Positions 17,806 through 26,327 of a stretch of DNA of 64,000 nucleotides are shown piece after piece (positions within the stretch are counted from its first letter, which is position 1; each line of letters begins with the position of its first letter). The stretch is from Acetomicrobium sp. S15 = DSM 107314 (GTDB lineage: Bacteria; Synergistota; Synergistia; Synergistales; Thermosynergistaceae), in the NCBI RefSeq assembly GCF_016125955.1, contig NZ_JADEVE010000273.1, positions 124,001-188,000 of the forward strand. The letters are read 5' to 3'. The translations under genes were made by a program, and so were the position numbers. The notes under the pieces were generated by a model. The model was not told where the DNA came from. It saw only the letters and a list, made by a program, of their open reading frames with translations, and ran no database searches.

Positions 17806-17850
17806 AGGCCCCGCATCCCTTATGAGCTTACCGTAAGGGATACGGGGCTT
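17806..17850 (+). terminator. Long hairpin between binding protein and permease genes
   Basis: Arms 17806-17822 and 17834-17850 pair over 17 positions with one mismatch and one G-T wobble, around an 11-nt loop. No T run follows, so it is probably a leaky attenuator or a 3'-end stabiliser that raises binding-protein mRNA over permease mRNA. Confidence 0.7.
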
Positions 17851-17883
17851 CTGTGATGTCTTCGCGAAGAGGTGGCCACTTTG

Positions 17884-18771
17884 ATGAGTTATACGTTTAT
17901 TCAAGTCTTGATCTCCGGTGTACTGCTCGGGGGCATTTATGCCCTCATAAGCATAGGCCTCACCTTAATATTTGGCGTCATAAAAGTAATCAATTTTGCC
18001 CATGGCGAGTTCCTGATGCTCGCCATGTATTTTGCCTACTGGATGTGGCATTATTGGGGAGTGGATCCATATGCCTCTGCCATCGTGCTCGCCGCTCTCC
18101 TTTTCCTCATAGGAGCAGCCACTCAAAGAGGAATAATCCAGCCGCTGCTGAAGTCGCCCGCATCTATGCAGATATTTGCCACTGTCGGGCTTTCCATAAC
18201 GTTGCAGAATGTGGCGCTGTTTTTGTGGAAGGCCGACTACAGGACGATTCAAACGGCTTATCAGGCATCAAAAATAACCATTGGCGAGCTCGCTATAGGT
18301 TACCCTCGTCTTGTAGCCTTTGCCGGAGCCACGGCCATGACGATCGTCATATTTTGGTTCCTCAAAAACACATTCACCGGCAGGGCCATAAGGGCCATAG
18401 CTCAGGATAGGATGGCGGCGATGCTCATGGGGATCAACCAAAAGAAGATGTATATGCTCGCCTTCGGTCTCGGCTCGGCATGCGTCGGAGTGGCCGGCGG
18501 ACTGCTCATGCCCATATATTACGTCTTTCCCACCGTAGGCACGTATTTTTCGCTCACTGCCTTTGTAGTGGTCGTGTTGGGCGGCATGGGCGATATTAGG
18601 GGAGCATGGATAGGAGGCATCATAATAGGCCTTGTGGAGGCTATAAGCGGCTTCTATGTGCCCGCCCTGAAAGAGGCCGTGTATTTTGCCATATTCATTT
18701 TGATACTTCTCTTCAGGCCTTCGGGGATCCTTGGGTTGGGGCGCGGTTTTGAGGAGGTCGCTCAGGAATGA
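17884..18771 (+). CDS. livH: LivH-type ABC permease
   Basis: 295 residues from the ATG at 17884 (AGAGGTGG about 9 nt upstream; the GTG at 17872 lies within it). Hydrophobic throughout with about eight membrane helices and the LivH signatures GGIYALISIGLTLIFGVIKV and INFAHGEFLML, plus the cytoplasmic coupling-loop region FTGRAIRAIAQDRMAAMLMG. It forms the translocation channel with LivM. The stop overlaps the livM start by 4 nt. Confidence 0.93.
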   Translation: MSYTFIQVLISGVLLGGIYALISIGLTLIFGVIKVINFAHGEFLMLAMYFAYWMWHYWGVDPYASAIVLAALLFLIGAATQRGIIQPLLKSPASMQIFATVGLSITLQNVALFLWKADYRTIQTAYQASKITIGELAIGYPRLVAFAGATAMTIVIFWFLKNTFTGRAIRAIAQDRMAAMLMGINQKKMYMLAFGLGSACVGVAGGLLMPIYYVFPTVGTYFSLTAFVVVVLGGMGDIRGAWIGGIIIGLVEAISGFYVPALKEAVYFAIFILILLFRPSGILGLGRGFEEVAQE

Positions 18772-19742
18772 AGAGGCTGGTATGGAGCCTGTTTATTTTG
18801 GCCTTGCTTTCTGCATTGCCTCTGGTGGTGAGGACCCAGTTTTATCTCCACATCTTCATATTGACCTTCCTCTACGCCTCCTTTGCCAACTCATGGAACC
18901 TCATCGGTGGATATGCGGGGCAGCTGTCATTGGGACACGCTGCGTTTTTCGGGATAGGCGCCTATGCCTGTGCCATAGGGAGCGTAAAGTTCGGCATTTC
19001 CCCTTTCATCGGGCTTGCGATAGGCGTAATAATAGCAGTCCTTGTGTCAGGAGCAATAGGTTACCCTTGTTTTAGGCTTAGGGGACCCTTTTACACGCTT
19101 TCTACCATTGCCTTTGCCGAGGTGGTTAGGCTTTTGACTCTTTACTGGAGGGATCTGACCGAGGGAGCCGTGGGCATATTGATACCGTTCAGACCCGGCG
19201 TTGCCAACCTGATCTTTTCTGGCAAAGTTCCTTACTACTATATAGGTCTGATCATGATGGCTCTCTCGACACTTCTCTGCTATCACGTGGAAAGATCAAG
19301 GTTCGGCTATTACTTAGTGGCCGTGAGGGAGGATGAGGATGCGGCGGAAGCGTGCGGCATACGTAGCGCGCGATACAAACTCTACGCCGCGATGATTAGC
19401 GCTGCGATTGCAGCCATCTGCGGAGTCTTTTATGTGCAGTATATGCTCTTCATAGATCCTGAAGGGGTGTTCAACCTCAACGTCTCCATCCAAGCTGCCC
19501 TTATGGCGATCATCGGCGGAGCCGGGACTTGGCTTGGCCCCGTCGTGGGAGCTGCCCTGCTCATCCCCTTGGGAGAGTTTTTGCGCGGTTGGTTGGGCGG
19601 AGCTGCCAGGGGGTTGCACATGGCCTTTTATGGTATCGTCCTCATCGTGGTAGTGATGGTTATACCTCAGGGGATAGTTGTCACCGTAAGGAACTTGCTT
19701 AAGGTTAAGGCCGCCCGTAACGTTGAGGAGGAGAGAAGATGA
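18768..19742 (+). CDS. livM: LivM-type ABC permease
   Basis: 324 residues, integral membrane permease partner of LivH. Signature segments: ANSWNLIGGYAGQLSLGHAA, FFGIGAYA, and the coupling loop GYYLVAVREDEDAAEACGI. About nine hydrophobic segments. ATGA overlaps with livH before and livG after indicate coupled translation. Confidence 0.93.
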   Translation: MKRLVWSLFILALLSALPLVVRTQFYLHIFILTFLYASFANSWNLIGGYAGQLSLGHAAFFGIGAYACAIGSVKFGISPFIGLAIGVIIAVLVSGAIGYPCFRLRGPFYTLSTIAFAEVVRLLTLYWRDLTEGAVGILIPFRPGVANLIFSGKVPYYYIGLIMMALSTLLCYHVERSRFGYYLVAVREDEDAAEACGIRSARYKLYAAMISAAIAAICGVFYVQYMLFIDPEGVFNLNVSIQAALMAIIGGAGTWLGPVVGAALLIPLGEFLRGWLGGAARGLHMAFYGIVLIVVVMVIPQGIVVTVRNLLKVKAARNVEEERR

Positions 19743-20476
19743 GGCGGAACGTGCTTGAGGTAAAGGACCTCACCAGGCGTTTCGGCGGCTTGGTGGCCGT
19801 CGATGGCGTAAGCTTTCAAGTAGCCGAAGGGGAACTTATGGGCCTCATCGGCCCGAACGGCGCTGGAAAAACTACAATATTCAACCTCATATCTGGACAT
19901 CTCCTCCCTACCTCTGGCAGCATTCGCTTTTTAGACATGGACATCACGCATCTTAAGCCGCCGGCTGCGCGCTGTTTGGCTGGAATAGGCAGGACCTTCC
20001 AAATAGTCAAACCTTTTGGAGGCCTGACGGTCTGGGACAACGTTACTATAGGGGCTCTTGCACGGCATCCTGATATGGGCGAAGCCAGAGAGAGAGCAAG
20101 GCAGATGCTCGAGTTTGTCGGACTGTGGAGATATAAAGAAGTTGCGGCGCGCAGCCTCACCCTCCCCGGCAGGAAAAGACTCGAAATGGCCAGGGCGATG
20201 GCCACAGAGCCCAAACTGTTGCTCTTGGACGAAGTCATGGCCGGGCTTACGCCGACCGAGATCTCAGAGGTGCTTACCATGATCAGGCGCTTCGCGGAAG
20301 AGTTTAACGTAGCTATCGTCGTGGTAGAGCATGTAATGGCTGCAGTTATGCGACTTTGTGAATGGATAGTGGTGATCCATCATGGCAAAAAGATCTCCGA
20401 AGGCACTCCCAAAGAGGTTACCAAAGACCCTAAGGTCATAGAAGCCTATCTCGGCGAAGAAGCGTTTATAGCGTGA
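19739..20476 (+). CDS. livG: LivG-type ABC ATPase
   Basis: 245 residues. Walker A GPNGAGKTT at residues 38-46, Walker B LLLLDEVMAGL, and the switch histidine in VVVEHVMAAV. The signature region reads LTLPGRKRLEMARAMA, where 'LPGRK' replaces LSGGQ; divergent signatures such as LAYGQ are normal for LivG, so this need not mean loss of activity. It powers transport together with LivF. Confidence 0.93.
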   Translation: MRRNVLEVKDLTRRFGGLVAVDGVSFQVAEGELMGLIGPNGAGKTTIFNLISGHLLPTSGSIRFLDMDITHLKPPAARCLAGIGRTFQIVKPFGGLTVWDNVTIGALARHPDMGEARERARQMLEFVGLWRYKEVAARSLTLPGRKRLEMARAMATEPKLLLLDEVMAGLTPTEISEVLTMIRRFAEEFNVAIVVVEHVMAAVMRLCEWIVVIHHGKKISEGTPKEVTKDPKVIEAYLGEEAFIA

Positions 20477-20496
20477 GAATTTGGGGGCGATAGAGC

Positions 20497-21201
20497 GTGA
20501 TCTCTGTTAAAGAATTGGATGCCGGCTACGGGGACATACAAGTGCTTCGAGGTGTCTCTTTGGAAATAAACGAAGGCGAGATCGTAAGTCTCGTGGGGGC
20601 TAACGCTGCCGGCAAAAGCACCATGGTGAAGGCCTTGAGCGGCATTATAAAGCCATGGCGCGGCCAGGTTTTGTTCGACGGCGTTAGGGTCGATACTCTC
20701 GAGCCTCACGAGATCGTAGAGTTAGGGATCATCCAGGTGCCCGAAGGCAGAAGGCTTTTCCCCCAAATGAGCGTGCTGGAGAATCTGCTTTTGGGCGCAT
20801 ATACGCCCAGAACGAGGAGGGATTACGAAAAGACGCTCGGAGACATCTTTGAGATGTTCCCCATTCTCAAAGAAAGGCAAAACCAGCTGGCCGGTTCTCT
20901 CTCCGGCGGGGAGCAGCAGATGTGCGCTATAGGCAGGGGGCTAATGGCCAAGCCCAAGCTTTTGATGCTGGATGAGCCTTCTTTAGGGCTTGCCCCTATC
21001 TTGGTAGCTCAAGTTTTGAGCATGGTGAAGACTATAAGAGAGCAGGGGGTCACCGTGTTGCTGGTGGAGCAGAACGTAAGACAGTCGCTATCTTTAGCTG
21101 ACCGAGGCTATGTCTTGGAAAACGGCAGAATAGTAATGGAAGGGCCTTCGGCAGCACTCCTCGCCGATGACCGCTTGAGGCAGGCCTACCTCGGTATGTA
21201 G
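20497..21201 (+). CDS. livF: LivF-type ABC ATPase
   Basis: 234 residues, GTG start. Walker A GANAAGKSTMVK (note Ala where Gly is common), the family 'VPEGRRLFPQMSVLENL' segment, a canonical SLSGGEQQM signature and Walker B LLMLDEPSLGL. Second ATPase of the branched-chain amino acid type transporter; last gene of the operon, 20 nt after livG. Confidence 0.93.
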   Translation: MISVKELDAGYGDIQVLRGVSLEINEGEIVSLVGANAAGKSTMVKALSGIIKPWRGQVLFDGVRVDTLEPHEIVELGIIQVPEGRRLFPQMSVLENLLLGAYTPRTRRDYEKTLGDIFEMFPILKERQNQLAGSLSGGEQQMCAIGRGLMAKPKLLMLDEPSLGLAPILVAQVLSMVKTIREQGVTVLLVEQNVRQSLSLADRGYVLENGRIVMEGPSAALLADDRLRQAYLGM

Positions 21202-21409
21202 TGGCGCCGGATTCAAATAATCGCCCGTTTCTAAGGCCGCGATAGCCAGCGATCGGCAAAATAAGGCGTCATCAGTCAAGCTGGGAGCGAGCTAATGGTG
21301 TCACATTATGCCATTCAGCCTATGCAAGCCCGTTCTCTATTCATTGCCATCGAAGTTGCCTGGGGCGTCATAGATTTTCGCAGCGATCCCTCTCTTTGAG
21401 CTGTTTTTG

Positions 21410-21447
21410 CCCCTCTTGAGCATCTGGCAAGCGCTGCACAAGAGGGG
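21410..21447. repeat. Inverted repeat abutting the IS element
   Basis: A perfect 9-bp inverted repeat (arms 21410-21418 and 21439-21447, 20-nt interior) ends one base before the TA target site of the IS630-type element. It may be the liv operon terminator, whose following bases were displaced when the element inserted. The rest of 21202-21409 shows nothing recognisable. Confidence 0.45.
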
Positions 21448-21450
21448 TTA

Positions 21451-21478
21451 TAGTTAAGTGCATAAATATCCATAATTA
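21451..21478 (+). repeat. Left terminal inverted repeat of IS630-type element
   Basis: Pairs with 22538-22565; the inner nine bases CCATAATTA and the outer TAGT are identical in both ends. It overlaps the last codons of the transposase gene. Confidence 0.85.
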
Positions 21479-22521
21479 AAGGCTATTCTGGATAGGAATT
21501 TCGCTGCCCATGACTTAGTAAAGCTCAGCTTCTGGGAGAGCCTGCAGAAACTGCTCCCTATTATCTCTTTCAGTTCATCGACATGCTTAACGAAGCTCAC
21601 GGAAATGACCCTCTTTATAGCCTTCCAAATGAATTCTATGGGATTGAGATCTGGAGAATACGGCGGCAGATATACGAAGTATATCCCCATCTCCTGGGCC
21701 CTCCGCCTTACCTTCATGCTTCTGTGGGTGGAGAAGTTGTCCAGGACTACGATGACGGCCTTGTATTCCTCGTTACGTCGCCTTACCTCTTCCAGAAAGT
21801 CGAGGAATCGCTCTATCTTAGAATCGATGGCGAACTCCCAAACTGCCTCTCCTCTCAATGGGTAAAAGCCCATGGTATTGGCTCTCATCTTCTGGGTATT
21901 TTTCCTCACCCCTACTTTGCCTGAGCTCCATACCCTTACCGTATTGGCTGTAAGTTGCGGAGATCTCTCATCGGCAAAGCCGATGGCTATCTCCTCAAAC
22001 CTGTAGCCTTTTGCCTCTATAAGATATTTGTAGGTCAACTCCAATTGCTCCTTGAGAGACTCCTCTGCATTATCGGGTCTTCGATAATCCTTTGGATAGG
22101 GTTTAGCGAAGTTCAACCTAAGTTTGTGCTTTAGAATCCTCCTCACCTGATGCTCCGACAGCTTCACTCTAAATTCCTCCAGGATAAGCCTTACAACTTC
22201 TTGGGTCTGCCAAAACTCCTTTCTCTTGAGTAGCTCCTCGAGCTTTTTTAATTCTTCAGGCGTAAGCTTGGAAGGCCTGCCCCTTTTTGAACCCTCTTTA
22301 GAGGCTATTCCTTCATATCCTGCGCTGTTCCACTTCCTTATCCACTCATATGCTGTAGGGTGAGGCAGGAGGAATATCTGTGTAGCCTGCTCAAATGGGA
22401 GCTTCAGGTTTGCTACAGCGTTCAAGAACGCGAGTTTCCTCCAAATGCCCCAGTCCTCTTCCTTTTCCAATAATTCCTTTACGAGTTGAGGATCTTTAAC
22501 TGCTATCCTTTCACCTTTCAT
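21454..22521 (-). CDS. IS630-family transposase
   Basis: 355 residues, full length. An N-terminal helix-turn-helix region of the HTH_29/winged type (PFEQATQIFLLPHPTAYEWI; RGRPSKLTPEELKKLEELL) is followed by the DDE catalytic domain: first Asp in IGFADERSPQL, second in VIVVLDNFSTHRS, and the Glu in PPYSPDLNPIEFIWKAIKR. All three acidic residues are present, so it may be active. Single reading frame without the frameshift used by some relatives. Confidence 0.93.
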   Translation of the reverse strand: MKGERIAVKDPQLVKELLEKEEDWGIWRKLAFLNAVANLKLPFEQATQIFLLPHPTAYEWIRKWNSAGYEGIASKEGSKRGRPSKLTPEELKKLEELLKRKEFWQTQEVVRLILEEFRVKLSEHQVRRILKHKLRLNFAKPYPKDYRRPDNAEESLKEQLELTYKYLIEAKGYRFEEIAIGFADERSPQLTANTVRVWSSGKVGVRKNTQKMRANTMGFYPLRGEAVWEFAIDSKIERFLDFLEEVRRRNEEYKAVIVVLDNFSTHRSMKVRRRAQEMGIYFVYLPPYSPDLNPIEFIWKAIKRVISVSFVKHVDELKEIIGSSFCRLSQKLSFTKSWAAKFLSRIAFNYGYLCT

Positions 22522-22537
22522 AATGGTCTCATTATAG

Positions 22538-22565
22538 TAATTATGGAGATTTTTGCAAGATACTA
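22538..22565 (-). repeat. Right terminal inverted repeat of IS630-type element
   Basis: Matches the left end 21451-21478 in inverted orientation (22 of 28 positions). It contains the -35 element of the likely transposase promoter. Confidence 0.85.
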
Positions 22566-22599
22566 TAAAAACACAAAAGCAAAGACTTGACCTCGAGGG

Positions 22600-24549
22600 T
22601 CAGTTTTGGGGCTGAGCTATGTCTATGTATCTCTCCATGTGAGAGAGGGCATAATTCTCTGCTTCCTTCGAGACCTCGTCCATGTCTATGAAAAAGCCCT
22701 GGGGGAACAATGCTCCCCAGCCATAGGGAGGATTATCCGTCCAGCGTATGAGGCCGAACGATTTTAGCATGTTGAGTTGATCGGCGATGATATCGTTATA
22801 AGCAGCTATCAAGCCGGCAATCCTTATTATGACATTGTCGAGGGGCTCCATGATCTCCTCTGGGACAAATTCCGCGCCGTCCAAAAACTCATCTGCTATT
22901 GATTTGATGGCTATTTTCATGCCTGCGTAGTTTGCAAGGGTTTTAAAGACTGAATTGCGCCATGAAGCTATGAGTGCCCTAGCCGGCTCGTCATCTGAGA
23001 TACAACTGTTTGCGTACCAGCTATCCTCAATTCCCTTTTCTTTTAGAGAAGAGATTGGAACGGGAATGGAGAGTTGCATTTTAGTCGTTGCCAAGATGCC
23101 TTGCTCGCGAGACGCTTGGAGGTTTAGTGCCTCTCGGGGCAATTTTACCAGATGGATTTGCTCAGGCTCGATCTCGTGTTCGATGGTGAAGACATTGAAA
23201 CCGGCTATCTTTGCCGTTTCATCGCTTTCATGTTCTTCAATCCAATTGTTCCATGACCGTATCATTATGCCCTTTTCCCTTTGAAAGTCTCCTTCGTTGA
23301 GGTATCGTTCTTCTTTGCTGAAGTAATCATCTATGGAGACATATGCCCTCCCATCGATGACGCGCTCCTCCAGCTCTAAGGATGCAAGATGCCTTTTTGC
23401 CTCTAAGAGGATGGCGTATTGCGTCTCTTTGTCTAAGATTTCGGGCTCCTCCTCCTCCTCCTCCTCTTCTTCTTCTTCTTCTTCTTCTTCGTCGTCGTCG
23501 AATTCTTCTTCGGTCGCACTTTCAGCGTAGTCCTCTTCAGACAAGGAGTCGTCCTCGGATTCTTTTTCGTCTTCTTTTAGCTTGAATATGATTGGCCATG
23601 CAAGAGGATTATTTTCTTCCAAATAAACTGTTTCATACCTTCTGTCCAGAAGGATTTTGACCCACTCGAGCAGCTCAAGGGCTGCCTTGTCTATCCATTT
23701 TTCTTCGATCAAGGGTATATTCGCCATGAAGTAATTGGGGAAATCGTCCGGCTGCAATATCTCACCTGTTTCGAATACGCCGGCATGCGAAAGTGATTCC
23801 ACCTCTTTCACCAAAGCCTCGACAGCCCTGTCGAATTCTTCGTCCCTTACGTCTGCAAGGCCGTGAGTGAAGTCTCTTTTGTTTAGGAAGTCGTCAAAGG
23901 CTTCGGGAGATTCGAAGATCGAACGCGCTTCTTCTATCTCTTCGCTAAAAATGCTTTCCGCGCCGCTCTCTGAGGGGTTAGAAGCACGCAGCAGGTGTAG
24001 CCATCGTAATGGTATTTCCTTCTTGCCCTCCATTACGAAGCTTTCTTTTACCATATACGGCAATATCCTTTCTTTCATTTCATTACAAGGCTCCAGGGCA
24101 TGTTCATTGAGGCTCAAAAGTAGATCGGCCATTCCTTCGGAGAGCGGGTATGGCATGCTCGACAGGGATTCAAACGTTAGCCTGGCTAATTCAGAGGTCG
24201 TCAAGGCTCCAACGATCCTCTTGAACTTTTCCACAAGCAGCGCTGTTTCGAGGCTCATCTCTCTGCGCTTTTTATCGATTTCCTCATTTATGCTGTAGAT
24301 CAAGGAACCCACGAATTCGATCTGCGGCTTCAGTTCGTTGAATGCTTGCTTTACAGCCTTAGGCCCCTTACCCTTCTGTTCTCTCATGAGGGCCTTTATG
24401 ATTTTTTCTCCCAGAGTCTCTACGGAATCGTCGGATTTTTTATCTTTAGGCTCAGGGGCCAACATGGTCTCGCTGAGCCATTCCTTAACGGCCTCTTTCA
24501 CTATCGGAGATATATCATTACCGCTGGTAAACGCCCCAAGTTTGCCCAA
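22600..24549 (-). CDS. Large acidic protein of unknown function
   Basis: About 649 residues; I do not recognise the family. No signal peptide or membrane segment, so probably cytosolic. Mostly helical, charged N-terminal ~350 residues, then a very acidic tract rich in Asp and Glu (~residues 340-385 with an almost unbroken run of Glu), then a second domain with a 'GIEDSWYANSCISDDEPARALIASWRN'-like core and a conserved-looking aromatic end (around PPYGWGALFP). AAGGAG lies 8 nt before the TTG at 24549; the GTG at 24558 overlaps that site and is less likely. It has its own promoter facing that of the MBL gene. The position just beyond an IS element hints at an accessory gene. Confidence 0.6.
   Translation of the reverse strand: MGKLGAFTSGNDISPIVKEAVKEWLSETMLAPEPKDKKSDDSVETLGEKIIKALMREQKGKGPKAVKQAFNELKPQIEFVGSLIYSINEEIDKKRREMSLETALLVEKFKRIVGALTTSELARLTFESLSSMPYPLSEGMADLLLSLNEHALEPCNEMKERILPYMVKESFVMEGKKEIPLRWLHLLRASNPSESGAESIFSEEIEEARSIFESPEAFDDFLNKRDFTHGLADVRDEEFDRAVEALVKEVESLSHAGVFETGEILQPDDFPNYFMANIPLIEEKWIDKAALELLEWVKILLDRRYETVYLEENNPLAWPIIFKLKEDEKESEDDSLSEEDYAESATEEEFDDDEEEEEEEEEEEEEEEPEILDKETQYAILLEAKRHLASLELEERVIDGRAYVSIDDYFSKEERYLNEGDFQREKGIMIRSWNNWIEEHESDETAKIAGFNVFTIEHEIEPEQIHLVKLPREALNLQASREQGILATTKMQLSIPVPISSLKEKGIEDSWYANSCISDDEPARALIASWRNSVFKTLANYAGMKIAIKSIADEFLDGAEFVPEEIMEPLDNVIIRIAGLIAAYNDIIADQLNMLKSFGLIRWTDNPPYGWGALFPQGFFIDMDEVSKEAENYALSHMERYIDIAQPQN
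23446..23499. repeat. In-frame triplet microsatellite encoding the acidic run
   Basis: On the plus strand the DNA is an almost pure triplet tract: TCC/CTC units, then TTC units, then three GTC units. Read on the minus strand it gives GAG, GAA and GAC codons (Glu/Asp). Changes in copy number would keep the frame and only change the length of the acidic run. Confidence 0.8.
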
Positions 24550-24588
24550 GGGATCCACTCCTTCGTTGACTTTCGGTGAATTTTGCCT

Positions 24589-24618
24589 ATTGTAAAACTT
24601 TCGAGGTTAGAATACAAA
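24589..24618. promoter_or_regulatory. Face-to-face overlapping divergent promoters
   Basis: Plus strand: TTGTAA (24590-24595), 17 bp, TACAAA (24613-24618), towards the MBL gene. Minus strand: TTGTAT (24612-24617), 17 bp, TACAAT (24589-24594), towards the acidic protein gene. The -35 of each promoter coincides with the -10 of the other, so the two cannot be bound by polymerase together. Confidence 0.6.
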
Positions 24619-24655
24619 TAACGAGTCGGCTTAAATTGTAGAAGGGGATGAAATC

Positions 24656-25651
24656 ATGGAACGCAATGTCGCATTAAAAGAACGTGCTGCTGAGCCGTAT
24701 GCGATCGAGGTTTCGCCGGACGTTACGCTCACTCTCTTGGATTTGCCTGTGGATATGGAAGGGTTTCACCATTTCATAGGTATATGGCTGATCCAAGACC
24801 GGCATTTAGGCAGGACGCTTCTCGTAGATGTGGGGCCCGCCTCGGCATCGCCCCTGCTTCTGGAACGGCTTTCGGATCTGGGCGTTCGCGCAGTCGACTT
24901 TTTGCTTTTGACCCACGTGCACATCGACCATGCTGGTGGAGTCGGACACCTGGCGAAAGCCTTCCCAGGCCTCAAGGTGGTTGCTCCCGAAAAGGGAAAA
25001 CGCCACCTGGTCGATCCTTCTGTTCTTTGGGAGGGGAGTTTAAAGACCTTGGGAAAGGTGGCCGAGATCTACGGCAAGATGATACCGTTGCCGGGAGACC
25101 GCCTCATAGAAGGCTTAGAGGGAGTTACACCGATAGACACGCCGGGGCATGCTCCTTATCATAACTCTTATGTTTATGCCGCCTCTGGGCGCAAAATCCT
25201 CTTCCCAGGCGAGGCAGCAGGTGTGTTTCTGCCCAAGGGCTTAGCATATCCGGACGGGACATCGACCGACTTTCCTTACATTCGTCCGGCCACGCCGCCC
25301 AAATTCTTCTTCGATGTCACATTAGAATCACTGAAGAAAGTGGAAGCCGTGGGCGCTGAGTGGATATGTTACCCCCATTTCGGTCCCTCTCATGAGCCGG
25401 AAACCCTCCTGCGCCTTCACGAAGAGCAACTCTTTCGATTTAAAGATACCACAATTCATGTGGTGAAAGAAGGCGCAGGAGAGGGTGAACAGGCGGTCGA
25501 GATCATCTTATTAAGACTGCTCGAGGAAGACCCCTTGCTCTCCGAGTTTGCGCGTTTGCCGGAAGATATTCGCTCGAGAGAACGCTTCTTCTTGCAAAAC
25601 AGCATAAGGGGCTTCCTCGACTACGTCCTAAGAGAAGGACCGAAAGCTTAG
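24656..25651 (+). CDS. MBL-fold metallo-hydrolase
   Basis: 331 residues with the metal motif THVHIDHAGG (~residue 87), a later ligand histidine in DTPGHAPYHNSY, an acidic ligand region PGEAAGV and a C-terminal CYPHFGPSHEP. It belongs to the broad glyoxalase II/lactonase-like metallo-beta-lactamase group. The substrate cannot be assigned. GAAGGGGATG precedes the ATG. It is single and convergent with the ferredoxin operon. Confidence 0.88.
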   Translation: MERNVALKERAAEPYAIEVSPDVTLTLLDLPVDMEGFHHFIGIWLIQDRHLGRTLLVDVGPASASPLLLERLSDLGVRAVDFLLLTHVHIDHAGGVGHLAKAFPGLKVVAPEKGKRHLVDPSVLWEGSLKTLGKVAEIYGKMIPLPGDRLIEGLEGVTPIDTPGHAPYHNSYVYAASGRKILFPGEAAGVFLPKGLAYPDGTSTDFPYIRPATPPKFFFDVTLESLKKVEAVGAEWICYPHFGPSHEPETLLRLHEEQLFRFKDTTIHVVKEGAGEGEQAVEIILLRLLEEDPLLSEFARLPEDIRSRERFFLQNSIRGFLDYVLREGPKA

Positions 25652-25681
25652 AGCGTCAAGGGTCCTTGGGACTCTTTGAGG

Positions 25682-26308
25682 TCAAGCCTTAACGGCTGCC
25701 TCTTGCAAGATTCGTGCGGCCCTCACCTGATTGAATATGCCACAAGGGCATAAGACGGCGAGTTCCTCAGCTGCTTTTTCTGCGGACTTCCTGCCCTTTT
25801 TGACCTCTTCCATTTTCTTTCGGATGAGGTTAGCAGCAATCATGTGGTGGCCGCACATAGAGGTTACGGCGAGCACGTCCTCCTCTGGGAGGAGGTCCTT
25901 CTTTCCCCAAACGCCCAAGGAGTAGTTTATGGTGTGAGGGGTAAGTTCTGCCTCCTCGCAAGACGGCAGGACCTCATCCAAAAGACCGCTTATGATGACC
26001 GAAAGACCTAAGTCCGCCTTCTTCATCTCCTTCAGGAATTCGACCACCTGTTCTCTTTTGGTAAAGACGCCCCTGATGCGCGATTGCCTTGAGAGGTTGG
26101 TCACTATTTCGTTCACTGGGCATTTCAGTTTGCAGCCCAATTTGACGTCTCCCCAGTTTTCTGAACCGCACTTTTCCGCTATGGTTATAGCTCGGCGCGC
26201 CTTCTCCTCGAAGTCAACATCGTTTATCCCCTTCGATTGATAGATGAACCATACGAAGTCGTTTCGTTGGGATTCTATGCTTCCGAACCTGTGCAGCGAG
26301 TGTGTCAT
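25682..26308 (-). CDS. Cysteine-containing protein of unknown function
   Basis: 208 residues, soluble. Cysteines occur in clusters that could hold an Fe-S centre: KCGSENWGDVKLGCKLKCP near residue 50, LPSCEEAE, SMCGHHMIAANL and a C-terminal LCPCGIFN. I do not recognise the family. AGGAGGT precedes the ATG. The upstream ferredoxin gene is 19 nt away and GntR leads the run, so this is the third gene of a gntR-ferredoxin-Cys protein unit, probably a small metabolic module under GntR control. Confidence 0.65.
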   Translation of the reverse strand: MTHSLHRFGSIESQRNDFVWFIYQSKGINDVDFEEKARRAITIAEKCGSENWGDVKLGCKLKCPVNEIVTNLSRQSRIRGVFTKREQVVEFLKEMKKADLGLSVIISGLLDEVLPSCEEAELTPHTINYSLGVWGKKDLLPEEDVLAVTSMCGHHMIAANLIRKKMEEVKKGRKSAEKAAEELAVLCPCGIFNQVRAARILQEAAVKA

Positions 26309-26327
26309 ATTCGCCTACCTCCTACTA

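Larger units (their letters stand above)
21451..22565 (-). mobile_element. IS630-family insertion sequence, apparently complete
   Basis: 1115 bp. Imperfect terminal inverted repeats of 28 bp (21451-21478 and 22538-22565, 22 of 28 identical by eye) bracket one transposase gene. The element is flanked on both sides by the dinucleotide TA (21449-21450 and 22566-22567), the target duplication of IS630/Tc1-mariner elements. The transposase stop codon lies inside the left repeat. A transposase promoter (TTGCAA, 16 bp, TATAAT on the minus strand, 22531-22558) overlaps the right repeat. Confidence 0.9.

Noticed and set aside
23446-23499. Phase-variable on/off switch
   Set aside because: The repeat unit is three bases, so copy-number change cannot shift the frame.
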